The position numbers and the translations under genes are program-made. Positions 26,834 through 35,233 of a stretch of 64,000 nucleotides of DNA are shown here, piece after piece; position 1 is the stretch's first letter, and each line of letters begins with the position of its first letter. Source of the DNA: Gaetbulibacter sp. S0825 (lineage in GTDB: Bacteria > Bacteroidota > Bacteroidia > Flavobacteriales > Flavobacteriaceae); assembly GCF_011777505.1 (NCBI RefSeq), contig NZ_JAATJT010000002.1, positions 248,001 through 312,000 of the forward strand, read 5' to 3'. The notes under the pieces were generated by a model. It was given only the letters and a program-made list of their open reading frames with translations. It was not told the origin of the DNA and did not search any database.

Positions 26834-26865
26834 TTGTTTTATAAGGTGTTTAATATTTACTTTTG
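26834..26865 (+). promoter_or_regulatory. Promoter of the ACR3 gene
   Basis: TTG (26834-26836), 21 bp, TACTTTTG (26858-26865), which matches TAnnTTTG. It lies 18 bp before the ATG at 26884. Confidence 0.65.
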
Positions 26866-26883
26866 CTCTAAACCTTATTTCTA

Positions 26884-27930
26884 ATGGCTTCATCAAGTAA
26901 AAAACTTAGTTTCTTAGACTCATACCTTACCTTATGGATTTTTATCGCTATGGGTTTAGGTGTCGCTTTAGGCTATTTTTTCCCTCCCATTACGTCTTAT
27001 ATAGATTCTTACAGTAGTGGCACAACAAATATTCCTATTGCAATTGGATTAATATTAATGATGTATCCACCTTTAGCAAAAGTTGATTACAAGCTATTGC
27101 CAAAGGTTTTTAAGAATGTTAAGGTATTGTCCATCTCTTTATTTTTAAATTGGATTGTAGGTCCAATTTTAATGTTTGTCTTGGCATTGATATTTCTGCA
27201 AGACCACCCAGATTACATGGTTGGATTGATTTTAATAGGCTTAGCACGTTGTATTGCCATGGTTTTGGTGTGGAACGATTTAGCAGAAGGTAGCAGCGAA
27301 TATGGTGCAGGTTTGGTGGCATTAAATAGTGTTTTTCAAGTATTTGCTTATAGTTTTTACGCTTGGCTTTTTATTACAAAACTTCCACCATTACTTGGTT
27401 TTGAAGGTGCTATTGTAGATATTTCCATTGTGACAATAGCTGAAAGCGTCGCAATTTATTTGGGGATTCCTTTTTTAGCTGGCATATTAAGTAGACTTAT
27501 ATTAGTAAAAGCAAAAGGCGAAGAGTGGTACACCAAAAAATTCATCCCAACAATTTCACCAATTACTTTAATAGCATTGTTATTTACTATTGTCCTAATG
27601 TTTTCATTAAAAGGAGAGCTCATTGTTGAAATCCCAATGGATGTTGTAACCATAGCTATTCCGTTACTTATTTATTTTGCAATCATGTTTCTCATTGGCT
27701 TTTTTGTATCTAAAGCTATGGGAGCGTCTTACGATAAAAATGCGGCCATTTCGTTTACAGCAGCTGGAAACAATTTTGAGCTAGCTATTGCAGTATCTAT
27801 TGCAGTTTTCGGATTAAATTCAGGCCAAGCATTTACTGGTGTTATTGGGCCTTTAGTTGAAGTTCCTGCTTTAATTTTACTTGTAAGAGTGGCTTTTTGG
27901 CTGAGAAAGAAATATTACCTAAAAGCATAG
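26884..27930 (+). CDS. ACR3-family arsenite efflux permease
   Basis: 348 residues and about ten membrane helices. Signature residues of ACR3 are present: Cys123 in [18 protein letters not shown] and Glu326 in [10 protein letters not shown], both needed for arsenite export in studied members, and [19 protein letters not shown]. It should export As(III) (possibly Sb(III)) across the inner membrane using the proton gradient. No arsR, arsC or arsM gene lies nearby, which is unusual because ACR3 is mostly found in ars operons. It is divergent from the oxidative stress operon and may share control. Confidence 0.92.
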   Translation: MASSSKKLSFLDSYLTLWIFIAMGLGVALGYFFPPITSYIDSYSSGTTNIPIAIGLILMMYPPLAKVDYKLLPKVFKNVKVLSISLFLNWIVGPILMFVLALIFLQDHPDYMVGLILIGLARCIAMVLVWNDLAEGSSEYGAGLVALNSVFQVFAYSFYAWLFITKLPPLLGFEGAIVDISIVTIAESVAIYLGIPFLAGILSRLILVKAKGEEWYTKKFIPTISPITLIALLFTIVLMFSLKGELIVEIPMDVVTIAIPLLIYFAIMFLIGFFVSKAMGASYDKNAAISFTAAGNNFELAIAVSIAVFGLNSGQAFTGVIGPLVEVPALILLVRVAFWLRKKYYLKA

Positions 27931-27976
27931 TAATACACAATATAATTGGAGTCATTATTTTCTTAGTTTGATTTTG

Positions 27977-27984
27977 TAAATTTG
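27977..27984 (+). promoter_or_regulatory. -7 box of the DUF2911 gene
   Basis: TAAATTTG, 35 bp upstream of the ATG. No TTTG at a suitable distance upstream, so only half a promoter is visible. Confidence 0.45.
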
Positions 27985-28019
27985 TGTAATTAAAAAAATA
28001 ACATTAAATCTTAATACAC

Positions 28020-28862
28020 ATGAAAAAATTACTTTTAATAATGCTTGCGTTTACATTGTCTTACGCAATAAATGCACAATTGCAAACCCCTGCACCAAGT
28101 CCTGCATCCAAAGTAGAGCAAAAGGTTGGGTTAACAGATATTACTATTGACTATTCTAGACCAGGAGTAAAGGGAAGAAAAATATTTGGTGGATTAGAAC
28201 AATTTGGAAAAGTATGGAGAACAGGAGCTAATGCAAGAACTAAAATTACATTTAGTGACGATATTACTTTTGCAGGTCAGGAGGTAAAAGCAGGAACATA
28301 TGCTATTTTCACTATACCAGGAGAAAAGAATTGGGAAGTATATTTATACACAGAACATCAAGGAAATGGAGCGCCTCAAACTTTGGATGAATCTAAAATT
28401 GCTGCAAAAGCAACGGTCGAAGCAATGCCAATTCCTTTTGTCGTAGAAACATTCACCATTGATATCAATAATATTAGAGATGCTAGTGCTAATTTAGATA
28501 TCATGTGGGAACAAACGTATATCACGATTCCATTTACTGTACCAACTGATGCTAAAGTATCGGCTGCTATTGATAAAATGTTGGGAGGCCCTAGTGCAAA
28601 TGATTATTATGCAGCTGCAGGTTATTATTTAAGTGCAGGTAAAGATCCAGCTACTGCAAAAAAATGGATAGATAAGGCTATGAGTAAGATTGAGAATCCT
28701 GCATTTTGGCAACTGCGTCAACAGTCGCTTATTTACGCTGCTGCAGGTGATAAAAAAGGAGCTGTAGAACTTGCTAAAAAGTCTTTAGCTGCTTCTGAAA
28801 AAGCTGGAAATACACAGTATGTTAAAATGAATAAAGCATCACTTGCTGAATGGATGAATTAA
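28020..28862 (+). CDS. Exported DUF2911 protein
   Basis: 280 residues with a Sec signal (1-19, AFTLSYAINAQ). The DUF2911 domain spans about 25-180 (ITIDYSRPGVKGRKIFGGL, GKVWRTGANARTKITFSDD, AGTYAIFTIPGEKNWEVYL). The C-terminal part (about 185-280) is helical with a TPR-like pattern (YYAAAGYYLSAGKDPATAKKW). Widespread in Bacteroidota, periplasmic, function unknown. Monocistronic, ending at the terminator at 28884. Confidence 0.88.
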   Translation: MKKLLLIMLAFTLSYAINAQLQTPAPSPASKVEQKVGLTDITIDYSRPGVKGRKIFGGLEQFGKVWRTGANARTKITFSDDITFAGQEVKAGTYAIFTIPGEKNWEVYLYTEHQGNGAPQTLDESKIAAKATVEAMPIPFVVETFTIDINNIRDASANLDIMWEQTYITIPFTVPTDAKVSAAIDKMLGGPSANDYYAAAGYYLSAGKDPATAKKWIDKAMSKIENPAFWQLRQQSLIYAAAGDKKGAVELAKKSLAASEKAGNTQYVKMNKASLAEWMN

Positions 28863-28883
28863 TCATTTATAGTATATAAAATT

Positions 28884-28913
28884 AAAAAAGCGAGCTATAT
28901 GCTCGCTTTTTTT
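28884..28913 (+). terminator. Intrinsic terminator of the DUF2911 gene
   Basis: A6, stem GCGAGC / GCTCGC with loop TATAT, T7. Confidence 0.9.
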
Positions 28914-28977
28914 ATAACTATATTTGAGAGTTTGTTGTATTTTTAAATCAACTTGAAAAGTCATTAAATAAGTCGCA

Positions 28978-29970
28978 ATGAAATATATTCTTATCGCATT
29001 TGTATTCCTTACAAGTTGTGTAAGTAATGCTTCAAAGCAATTACCAACAATTACTACTAATGAATATGAAATCACTAGGGATTCTGTTAGAATAGAAACC
29101 TCTAATGGTACCATATTCGGAATCTTATTTAGACCTGTAGGTATTGATAAAAAAATGCCTGCTGTTTTATGTTTACAAGGTGGTGGCAACGTAGGGTTGT
29201 CTAATTACCTCTATGAAGCTGAGTTTTTTGCTAAACAAGGGGTTGTAGCCTTAGTATGTGATAAATCTGGTTCTGGGTTATCAAAAACTAAAAAGAGCTG
29301 GAGAGCGCAGAGCTTTGTAGATAAAACTAATGAATATTACGAATTGTTTACTTGGTTGTCTAATAAAGAATATGTCAATTCTAACAAAGTTGGAGTACAT
29401 GGAATGAGCGAAGGAGGAAGACTAGCTCTAAATATGGCTATTGAGTTTCCTGAAGACATAGCTTTTGTGAATGCTGTATCTGGACCCATTGAGTCTTATA
29501 AAAAAAACCATCTATACGCCATTAAGCATAATTTCTTATCAAGAAACATCGATTCTGTTACTGTAAACGAAGCTGTTCGTCTTTGGGATATCTATCTTGA
29601 AGAAGTTAGCTTAGGCAACATTACAAGTGAAACTATTAAAAAAGTAAATGCCTTTAGAAAGCTTCATCCAGAAATTAATTATTTACCAAGTAATTCGACA
29701 CGATTACCTCAAAGACCATTATCACAAGATGTACATTTTACTCAAGAAGGTAAACTAGATGGTATAACATGTCCAGTATTGTTTCAATACGGCGAATTAG
29801 ATATTTTGGTTGATCCTAAAAAATCAATTACGTTAATACCAGACAAGCCTATTTTTGAAATTAAAAACTATAAAGTAACAGACCATTCCATGACTCTTAA
29901 AAATGGCGATGTGCATCCTAATTTCATATTAGATAAAAAGACATGGATTCATGGTTTTTTGGAATTATAA
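28978..29970 (+). CDS. Alpha/beta hydrolase lipoprotein
   Basis: 330 residues. The lipobox FLTSC places the mature N-terminus at Cys15, so the protein is anchored to a membrane outside the cytoplasm. Alpha/beta hydrolase features: the oxyanion region LCLQGGGNVG, the nucleophile elbow GMSEGG (Ser), an Asp in QYGELDILVDP and a His in KVTDHSMTL. It resembles BAAT/acyl-CoA thioester hydrolase or dienelactone hydrolase-like peptidases and esterases. The substrate is unknown. Catalytic triad residues all appear present. Confidence 0.83.
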   Translation: MKYILIAFVFLTSCVSNASKQLPTITTNEYEITRDSVRIETSNGTIFGILFRPVGIDKKMPAVLCLQGGGNVGLSNYLYEAEFFAKQGVVALVCDKSGSGLSKTKKSWRAQSFVDKTNEYYELFTWLSNKEYVNSNKVGVHGMSEGGRLALNMAIEFPEDIAFVNAVSGPIESYKKNHLYAIKHNFLSRNIDSVTVNEAVRLWDIYLEEVSLGNITSETIKKVNAFRKLHPEINYLPSNSTRLPQRPLSQDVHFTQEGKLDGITCPVLFQYGELDILVDPKKSITLIPDKPIFEIKNYKVTDHSMTLKNGDVHPNFILDKKTWIHGFLEL

Positions 29971-30102
29971 GATTTTTAGATTGAATAAAGTCTCTTTTTC
30001 TGAGTGAATGAATTAATATTTAGCACATTAGATAATCAAATAAACTAAGATTAAAATATTGTATACTATATTTAGAGTCTATAACTAACCAATTAATTGT
30101 TC

Positions 30103-32205
30103 ATGAGTAAATCAGTAGAAGCCTCAAAAAAAGCAAACCTAAGTAAGAAATTTTATATCCATGCCATTATTATCACAATTCTATGCTTTACATCTTTAGT
30201 GTCTTGTAAAAAGGATCAATACGCTATGGTAGAAGAAGAACCTTTTTTACTAGGAAGAGGGTTTGGTTTTAGTTCGGCTACAATAAATGTTGCCAACATA
30301 GATAGTGCACGTCAGTATTTTTCAGAAAAACTTGGATTCTCATTGGGGAGATCCAAAGAAGCAGAAAAAGGCAATATCAAAGGAACACTTACTAGTAGAT
30401 TAGGGTTTCCAGATATGTCGTCTATAGAATTATTGTCAGTTATTGACTCTATTCCTGTTACTGGAAAAGACTCTGTATTGCATCAGTTTTTAAGACAAAA
30501 ACCTGGTGTTAGGATGTACACCTTTTCAAGCTCGTCTATAGATAGTACTTATTCATGGCTTACTTCAAGAGGTTTTGAAATGGATTCTATTGATACCTAT
30601 AGAACATTAAATGAATCACCAAATAAAGAAGCATGGGATGATGAGTATTTTGAGCTATTAAATTTGAGCTTTAAAGATATACAGAAGCAAGAATATCTTC
30701 CGCAATTTTCAAAGATGCCTGATTTTCCTTATGAACGAATGAACGAATGGAACAGCTTTTATAATATGCAAAGAGGCTTTTTAAAACACCCAAATGGTGC
30801 TCTTGGTGTAGTTGCAATAAAATTGATGGTTCAGGATATAGACGCTGCGCGTAACGAGTTCTTAAAAATGGGATTAGAAGAACTAAAGGATTCATTACAC
30901 CAAGATAACGTAAGGTTTAAAATTAAAAGAAATCAAGAAATACAATTAATTGCATCACCATCAGAAAAAAGTGAGCAATCGGACTCAGCAAGCAAGGAAA
31001 ATGCTAGCGTGTTCAGTATGCTTTTTGAGGTTAAAAACATTGATGAAACCTATGCTTTTCTAAAAGAAAACTTACCAGAAGAGGCTTTGCAATGGGATGC
31101 TACTTTAAAGCAGTTAACAGTTTTAAAAGAATACGCGTATGGCTTGCAGTTGGAATTCAAACAAGAATCTGAGATGCAGGCATTAATGGTACAGAAAGTT
31201 CAAATAAATTACGGAGCGAAACTAGACAGCGTTGCACGACATAATGCTAATGCCATGTATCAGCAATATTGTGCATTATGCCACGGAAAGGACAGGGAAG
31301 GGTATGCTGCAGATAATGCACCTTCATTACGCTCTAAATCTTTATTAGGATCATCAAAAAGCAATAATTTTATAAGGTACACGATTCAATTTGGTAGAGG
31401 AGAATCTGCAATGGCTGGATATTACGACCAGTTAGGCGGCCCACTGACACTCATAGAAATAGAGTTACTCATAAAATGGCTAGAAGAAGAAGCTGGTATT
31501 GAAAAACCTATTGAGCTTTCTCGAGACCCAGTAGTTGGTGATGTAGCATTAGGAAAAGAAGTTTACCAAACACAATGCGCCGTTTGCCATGGAAATGAAG
31601 GAGAAGGTATTACTGCACCAGCTTTAGGAAACCCCATGCTTTTGGCTACGGCAACCGATGATTTTTTACGCTATGCTATTAAAGAAGGAAGAGATGGCAC
31701 ACCAATGGTAGCTTTTAAAGATTCCCTCAGTGAAAAGGAAATAGATGGTGTTACTACTTTTTTAAGAAGTAGAGCTTCTGGCTGGAATGTACCAAAAACC
31801 GATTCTATTAAAATACCAACGCCAGAAAACTACATTTTAAACCCAAATGGTTCTCAGCCTAATTTTAAGTTGAGAGAAGGGCGTTATGTATCAGCTAAGC
31901 AGTTAAACCAAGCCATAGGAGACAGTACAAGATTGGTGATATTAGATGCTCGATCGCAGGTTGCATGGAGGCAAACACATATTCCTGGGTCTATTCCAGT
32001 ACCTTACTATGAAGACCCTGAAGAGTTTATTAAGCACATTCCTAAAGAAAACACCATGATAGTTGCCTATTGTGCATGTCCTCATGCAGCATCAGGAAAA
32101 GTAGTTAGCAAATTAAATAAACTAGGCTATACCAATACAGCTATTTTAGATGAAGGTATTTTAATTTGGGCACAGTTAGGATTTCCTGTAAAACATGGTC
32201 ACTAA
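30103..32205 (+). CDS. VOC-VOC-cytochrome c-cytochrome c-rhodanese fusion lipoprotein
   Basis: 700 residues from the ATG at 30103 (an in-frame TTG at 30097 only adds two residues). A lipobox at Cys35 (FTSLVSC) marks a lipoprotein. Two glyoxalase/VOC-like regions follow (about 52-195 and 232-355). Next are two class I cytochrome c domains: C390-x-x-C393-H394 (CALCHGK) with a likely Met437 ligand, and C492-x-x-C495-H496 (CAVCHGN) with a likely Met535 ligand. The C-terminal rhodanese domain (about 595-700, VILDARSQVAWRQTHIPGS) has Cys657 and Cys659 in AYCACPHA at the active loop. Periplasmic location fits heme attachment. The combination suggests redox chemistry coupled to a sulfur or small-molecule carrier step. 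The reaction cannot be named. It is isolated, with its own terminator. Confidence 0.88.
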   Translation: MSKSVEASKKANLSKKFYIHAIIITILCFTSLVSCKKDQYAMVEEEPFLLGRGFGFSSATINVANIDSARQYFSEKLGFSLGRSKEAEKGNIKGTLTSRLGFPDMSSIELLSVIDSIPVTGKDSVLHQFLRQKPGVRMYTFSSSSIDSTYSWLTSRGFEMDSIDTYRTLNESPNKEAWDDEYFELLNLSFKDIQKQEYLPQFSKMPDFPYERMNEWNSFYNMQRGFLKHPNGALGVVAIKLMVQDIDAARNEFLKMGLEELKDSLHQDNVRFKIKRNQEIQLIASPSEKSEQSDSASKENASVFSMLFEVKNIDETYAFLKENLPEEALQWDATLKQLTVLKEYAYGLQLEFKQESEMQALMVQKVQINYGAKLDSVARHNANAMYQQYCALCHGKDREGYAADNAPSLRSKSLLGSSKSNNFIRYTIQFGRGESAMAGYYDQLGGPLTLIEIELLIKWLEEEAGIEKPIELSRDPVVGDVALGKEVYQTQCAVCHGNEGEGITAPALGNPMLLATATDDFLRYAIKEGRDGTPMVAFKDSLSEKEIDGVTTFLRSRASGWNVPKTDSIKIPTPENYILNPNGSQPNFKLREGRYVSAKQLNQAIGDSTRLVILDARSQVAWRQTHIPGSIPVPYYEDPEEFIKHIPKENTMIVAYCACPHAASGKVVSKLNKLGYTNTAILDEGILIWAQLGFPVKHGH

Positions 32206-32220
32206 AACAAAAAAACGTAA

Positions 32221-32249
32221 AAAAAGCGAACCCATTGGCTCGCTTTTTT
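32221..32249 (+). terminator. Intrinsic terminator of the fusion lipoprotein gene
   Basis: A5, GCGA-A-CC / GG-C-TCGC with loop CATT and one mismatch, T6. It lies 15 bp after the stop. Confidence 0.75.
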
Positions 32250-32400
32250 GTTTAAAACTGTTTATAAGTTTGTTTTAGTAAACTATTATTAGTTAGTAAC
32301 TTAGCAGTTAAATTTGATATGAATTACTTGTGCTGAATTTACTTCAATATTAAATCGATTATAAAATTAAGTTAACAACAATACCCCAGCAAAATTTAAG

Positions 32401-33267
32401 ATGCAAGAACTACCATCAAATGTTAGAATTAAAATTCAAGATGGAATTAGCAAAATTCATTCGGGAGAAATAAACGAAGATGATTTTGAGCTGATTCTAA
32501 TTCGATTAAGAGAATATATCCCTGATAATAATATCATTAAGGAAATCAGTCATTTTGTTGCTCATCATAATAGAGATTCGGGTGCTACATTTAATTCTTT
32601 CTATAAAAAATATTGTAGAATGCAAGCGTACTTAAAATATCAATTCAATAATGAGAAATTGAACCTCGAAAGATCTTTAGAAAAATGGGAATTTGATTTT
32701 ATAATTTTTCAACTAAACAATTTGGGAAATAAAGAAGAAAATAATAAAGAAGTTGAAAAAGTCAAAAGATATATAAGAAAGGAAAATGGAAAATATTTTG
32801 TTCAACAAAGAGATATACCTAAAATTATTTCAATTTTAAAATACGCTTTTTCTTTTATTAAAATAGAACCATTATTCTCTTCTGAACTGATTATTTCGGA
32901 CTTTAAAGAAACTTTAAAAGTTAATAATTTACAATTTGACAATGAAAAAGTTGACAAGTTTCAGAATGGAATTATCTTAGCAATACTTGTTCTAATACAT
33001 AAAAAGTATTTCTATTCAATGGAGAGAAAAATTGGTCAAGCATTTGTGAATATTTCAAATTTCGATAAAGAAAAATCCTCCACAATAGAATTGCAAGGTG
33101 ATGTTAATCTTGGGGAAATTCAAATGAGAACAACCTTAATTGAAACTAATATTCTAGCCGAAGAAGGTATTCTTCAAAATCTATATATTTTGGATTCAAA
33201 TAGCAAATCCTTTGATACGAATGCTAATTTAACTTTAATAGATAATAAGTTATCTCGTTTAAATTGA
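32401..33267 (+). CDS. Orphan protein of unknown function
   Basis: 288 residues, not recognised. It is largely helical and charged (MQELPSNVRIKIQDGISKIH, EEDF-like GEINEDDFELILIRLREYI), has no signal peptide and ends in a more beta-like region (TIELQGDVNLGEIQMRTTLI). Codon use is strongly AA/AT-rich compared with its neighbours, and the gene sits alone between a terminator and a convergent symporter gene, so recent gain is plausible. The long uninterrupted frame and ATG start support a real gene. Confidence 0.6.
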   Translation: MQELPSNVRIKIQDGISKIHSGEINEDDFELILIRLREYIPDNNIIKEISHFVAHHNRDSGATFNSFYKKYCRMQAYLKYQFNNEKLNLERSLEKWEFDFIIFQLNNLGNKEENNKEVEKVKRYIRKENGKYFVQQRDIPKIISILKYAFSFIKIEPLFSSELIISDFKETLKVNNLQFDNEKVDKFQNGIILAILVLIHKKYFYSMERKIGQAFVNISNFDKEKSSTIELQGDVNLGEIQMRTTLIETNILAEEGILQNLYILDSNSKSFDTNANLTLIDNKLSRLN

Positions 33268-33380
33268 CCTAAAAGGATTGTGTCTTAAAACGTGTATAAT
33301 TAATTTAGTTATTAATCGAAAAACCCACTCGTGTCCCTTTGTAAAGAATCATACACAAACACGATAAGCGTAACTAAAAA

Positions 33381-35117
33381 TTACTCACCAATAGCTTCTA
33401 ATTCTTCACTAGGCGAACTTCTATCAATTGTTTGAAGCAGTATGGCAATTACCATGACTATCACACAACCAACAAAATTTAACCATAGAAATGGCAGATT
33501 AATAAATTCGTATTCGTTTAGTAAAAATAAGCCTATCACAAGTACTTGCGTAATTAATGCTGCGGTAAACACGGCGTTTCCTTTTACCCATCTTACAAAA
33601 AATGCGAGTAAAAAGATTCCTAAAACGTTTCCGTAGAAAATAGAACCAATAATATTTACTAATTGTATTAAATTTTCGGCGAGGTTGGCAACACAGGCAA
33701 TACCAATGGCTAAAATACCCCAACCTAAGGTAAATAGTTTGGAGGCTTTTACCATCTCTTCTTCAGAATGCTTCCCAGTATTTCGTTTGTATAAATCGAT
33801 AGTGGTAGTAGATGCTAAAGCATTTAATTCACTAGAGGTACTCGACATAGCTGCACTTAAAATAACTGCCAATAATAAGCCTATCAAGCCTCTTGGCAAG
33901 TTGTTTAATATAAAGTTGATAAACACATAATCTTTATCATTCTTTTCTACTTTTACTTGTTGCGCATCTGCTGCTTTTTCAATTAAAATTCTTGCTTCGC
34001 TTCTAAGTGCTTCATAAGCATTGTTTGCTTCAGCAATTTTGCTAGTTGTAGCTTCGTTATTGTTATTAATAAAGTCGGCAATATAGGTTTGCTTGTCATT
34101 AAAAATAGCGGCTTGTTGTGCTTGCAATGCTTTGTATTCATCGGCATATTCCGAGTTTAAAACTGTTTTGGTTGCATCTGGATTGAAATTTAAAGGTGCT
34201 GCATTAAACTGGTAAAATACAAATACCATTACACCAACTAATAAAATAAAGAACTGCATTGGAACTTTTAGTAAGCCATTAAATAATAAGCCTAATTGCA
34301 TTTCTTTAACCGATTTTCCGCTTAAATAACGTTGCACCTGACTTTGGTCTGTACCAAAATAAGAGAGCATTAAAAACGTACCACCAATAATACCGCTCCA
34401 AAAAGTGTAGCGATTGTTTAAGTCGAATGAGAAATCTAAGACTTCCATTTTTCCATTAGCTCCAGCGATTTCCAAGGCATTGGAGAATGTTATGTCTGCA
34501 GGAAGTTTACTTACAATAATGATAAAAGCAACGACCATTCCTGTAAAAATCACGACCATTTGGTGTTTTTGAGTCACGCTTACTGCTTTGGTGCCTCCTG
34601 AAACGGTATAGATGATTACAAGGATTCCGATGATGATGTTTAGTAATACCAAATTCCAACCAAGCACCACAGATAATATAATTGAAGGTGCAAAAATGGT
34701 AATTCCAGCTGCAAGTCCACGTTGTATTAAAAATAGGATTGCTGTTAGAGTTCTGGTTTTTAAATCAAATCGATTTTCTAAAAACTCATAAGCGGTATAT
34801 ACATTTAATCGATGGTATAATGGAATAAATACCATACAAATAACAATCATAGCAATTGGCAATCCAAAATAAAATTGTACAAAGCCCATTCCGTCGTTAA
34901 ATGCTTGTCCAGGTGTAGAAAGGAAGGTAATGGCACTTGCTTGAGTTGCCATGACAGATAAGCCAATAGTCCACCATTTTGAGGTGCTTCCGCCTTTTAA
35001 GTAATCTTTAACGTCTCTATTTTTTCTGGTTATCCAAGTACCATAAGCAACAATGGTAACTAGTGTAAATATTAAGATAGTCCAGTCTAAGGTTTCTAAT
35101 TTTGTAAAATGATTCAT
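33381..35117 (-). CDS. Sodium:solute symporter (SSS/SGLT family)
   Basis: 578 residues with about 13-14 membrane helices: DWTILIFTLVTIVAYGTW at the N-terminus, STSKWWTIGLSVMATQASAITFLSTPGQAF (sodium-site region), IYTVSGGTKAVSVTQ, YFGTDQSQVQRYLSGKS (the family signature region), and a long hydrophilic insert (about 300-375). Sodium-driven uptake of a sugar, acylated amino sugar or similar is expected. The gene begins one base after the stop of a 37-residue membrane peptide gene and is transcribed with the PIG-L deacetylase gene, which suggests an N-acetylated sugar substrate; that link is inference. Confidence 0.92.
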   Translation of the reverse strand: MNHFTKLETLDWTILIFTLVTIVAYGTWITRKNRDVKDYLKGGSTSKWWTIGLSVMATQASAITFLSTPGQAFNDGMGFVQFYFGLPIAMIVICMVFIPLYHRLNVYTAYEFLENRFDLKTRTLTAILFLIQRGLAAGITIFAPSIILSVVLGWNLVLLNIIIGILVIIYTVSGGTKAVSVTQKHQMVVIFTGMVVAFIIIVSKLPADITFSNALEIAGANGKMEVLDFSFDLNNRYTFWSGIIGGTFLMLSYFGTDQSQVQRYLSGKSVKEMQLGLLFNGLLKVPMQFFILLVGVMVFVFYQFNAAPLNFNPDATKTVLNSEYADEYKALQAQQAAIFNDKQTYIADFINNNNEATTSKIAEANNAYEALRSEARILIEKAADAQQVKVEKNDKDYVFINFILNNLPRGLIGLLLAVILSAAMSSTSSELNALASTTTIDLYKRNTGKHSEEEMVKASKLFTLGWGILAIGIACVANLAENLIQLVNIIGSIFYGNVLGIFLLAFFVRWVKGNAVFTAALITQVLVIGLFLLNEYEFINLPFLWLNFVGCVIVMVIAILLQTIDRSSPSEELEAIGE

Positions 35118-35118
35118 A

Positions 35119-35232
35119 CTACGACAGTGACTGAGTTATGATATAAAAAAGAATAATATAAATGGCATTAGCCACTAAAACCAGTGTGTACCAGTTTTTC
35201 CATTTTGCTTTTTGGTATGAATGATTTTCCAT
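35119..35232 (-). CDS. 37-residue single-pass membrane peptide between deacetylase and symporter
   Basis: ATG at 35232, TAG ending at 35119, giving MENHSYQKAKWKNWYTLV and a hydrophobic helix (LVANAIYIILFYIIT) ending QSLS. It starts one base after the stop codon region of the PIG-L gene and ends one base before the symporter ATG, so it is packed exactly into a three-gene operon. One membrane helix with a positively charged N-terminal side. The position suggests a small accessory subunit of the symporter. Too short for most gene finders. Function is inferred from position only. Confidence 0.75.
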   Translation of the reverse strand: MENHSYQKAKWKNWYTLVLVANAIYIILFYIITQSLS

Positions 35233-35233
35233 A

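Noticed and set aside
30097-30102. TTG start two codons before the ATG of the VOC-cytochrome-rhodanese gene
   Set aside because: It adds only Met-Phe, and the ATG at 30103 gives a normal N-terminus.
33499-33930. Short frames on both strands inside the symporter gene
   Set aside because: Overlap fully with a well-supported SSS symporter; no conserved features of their own.
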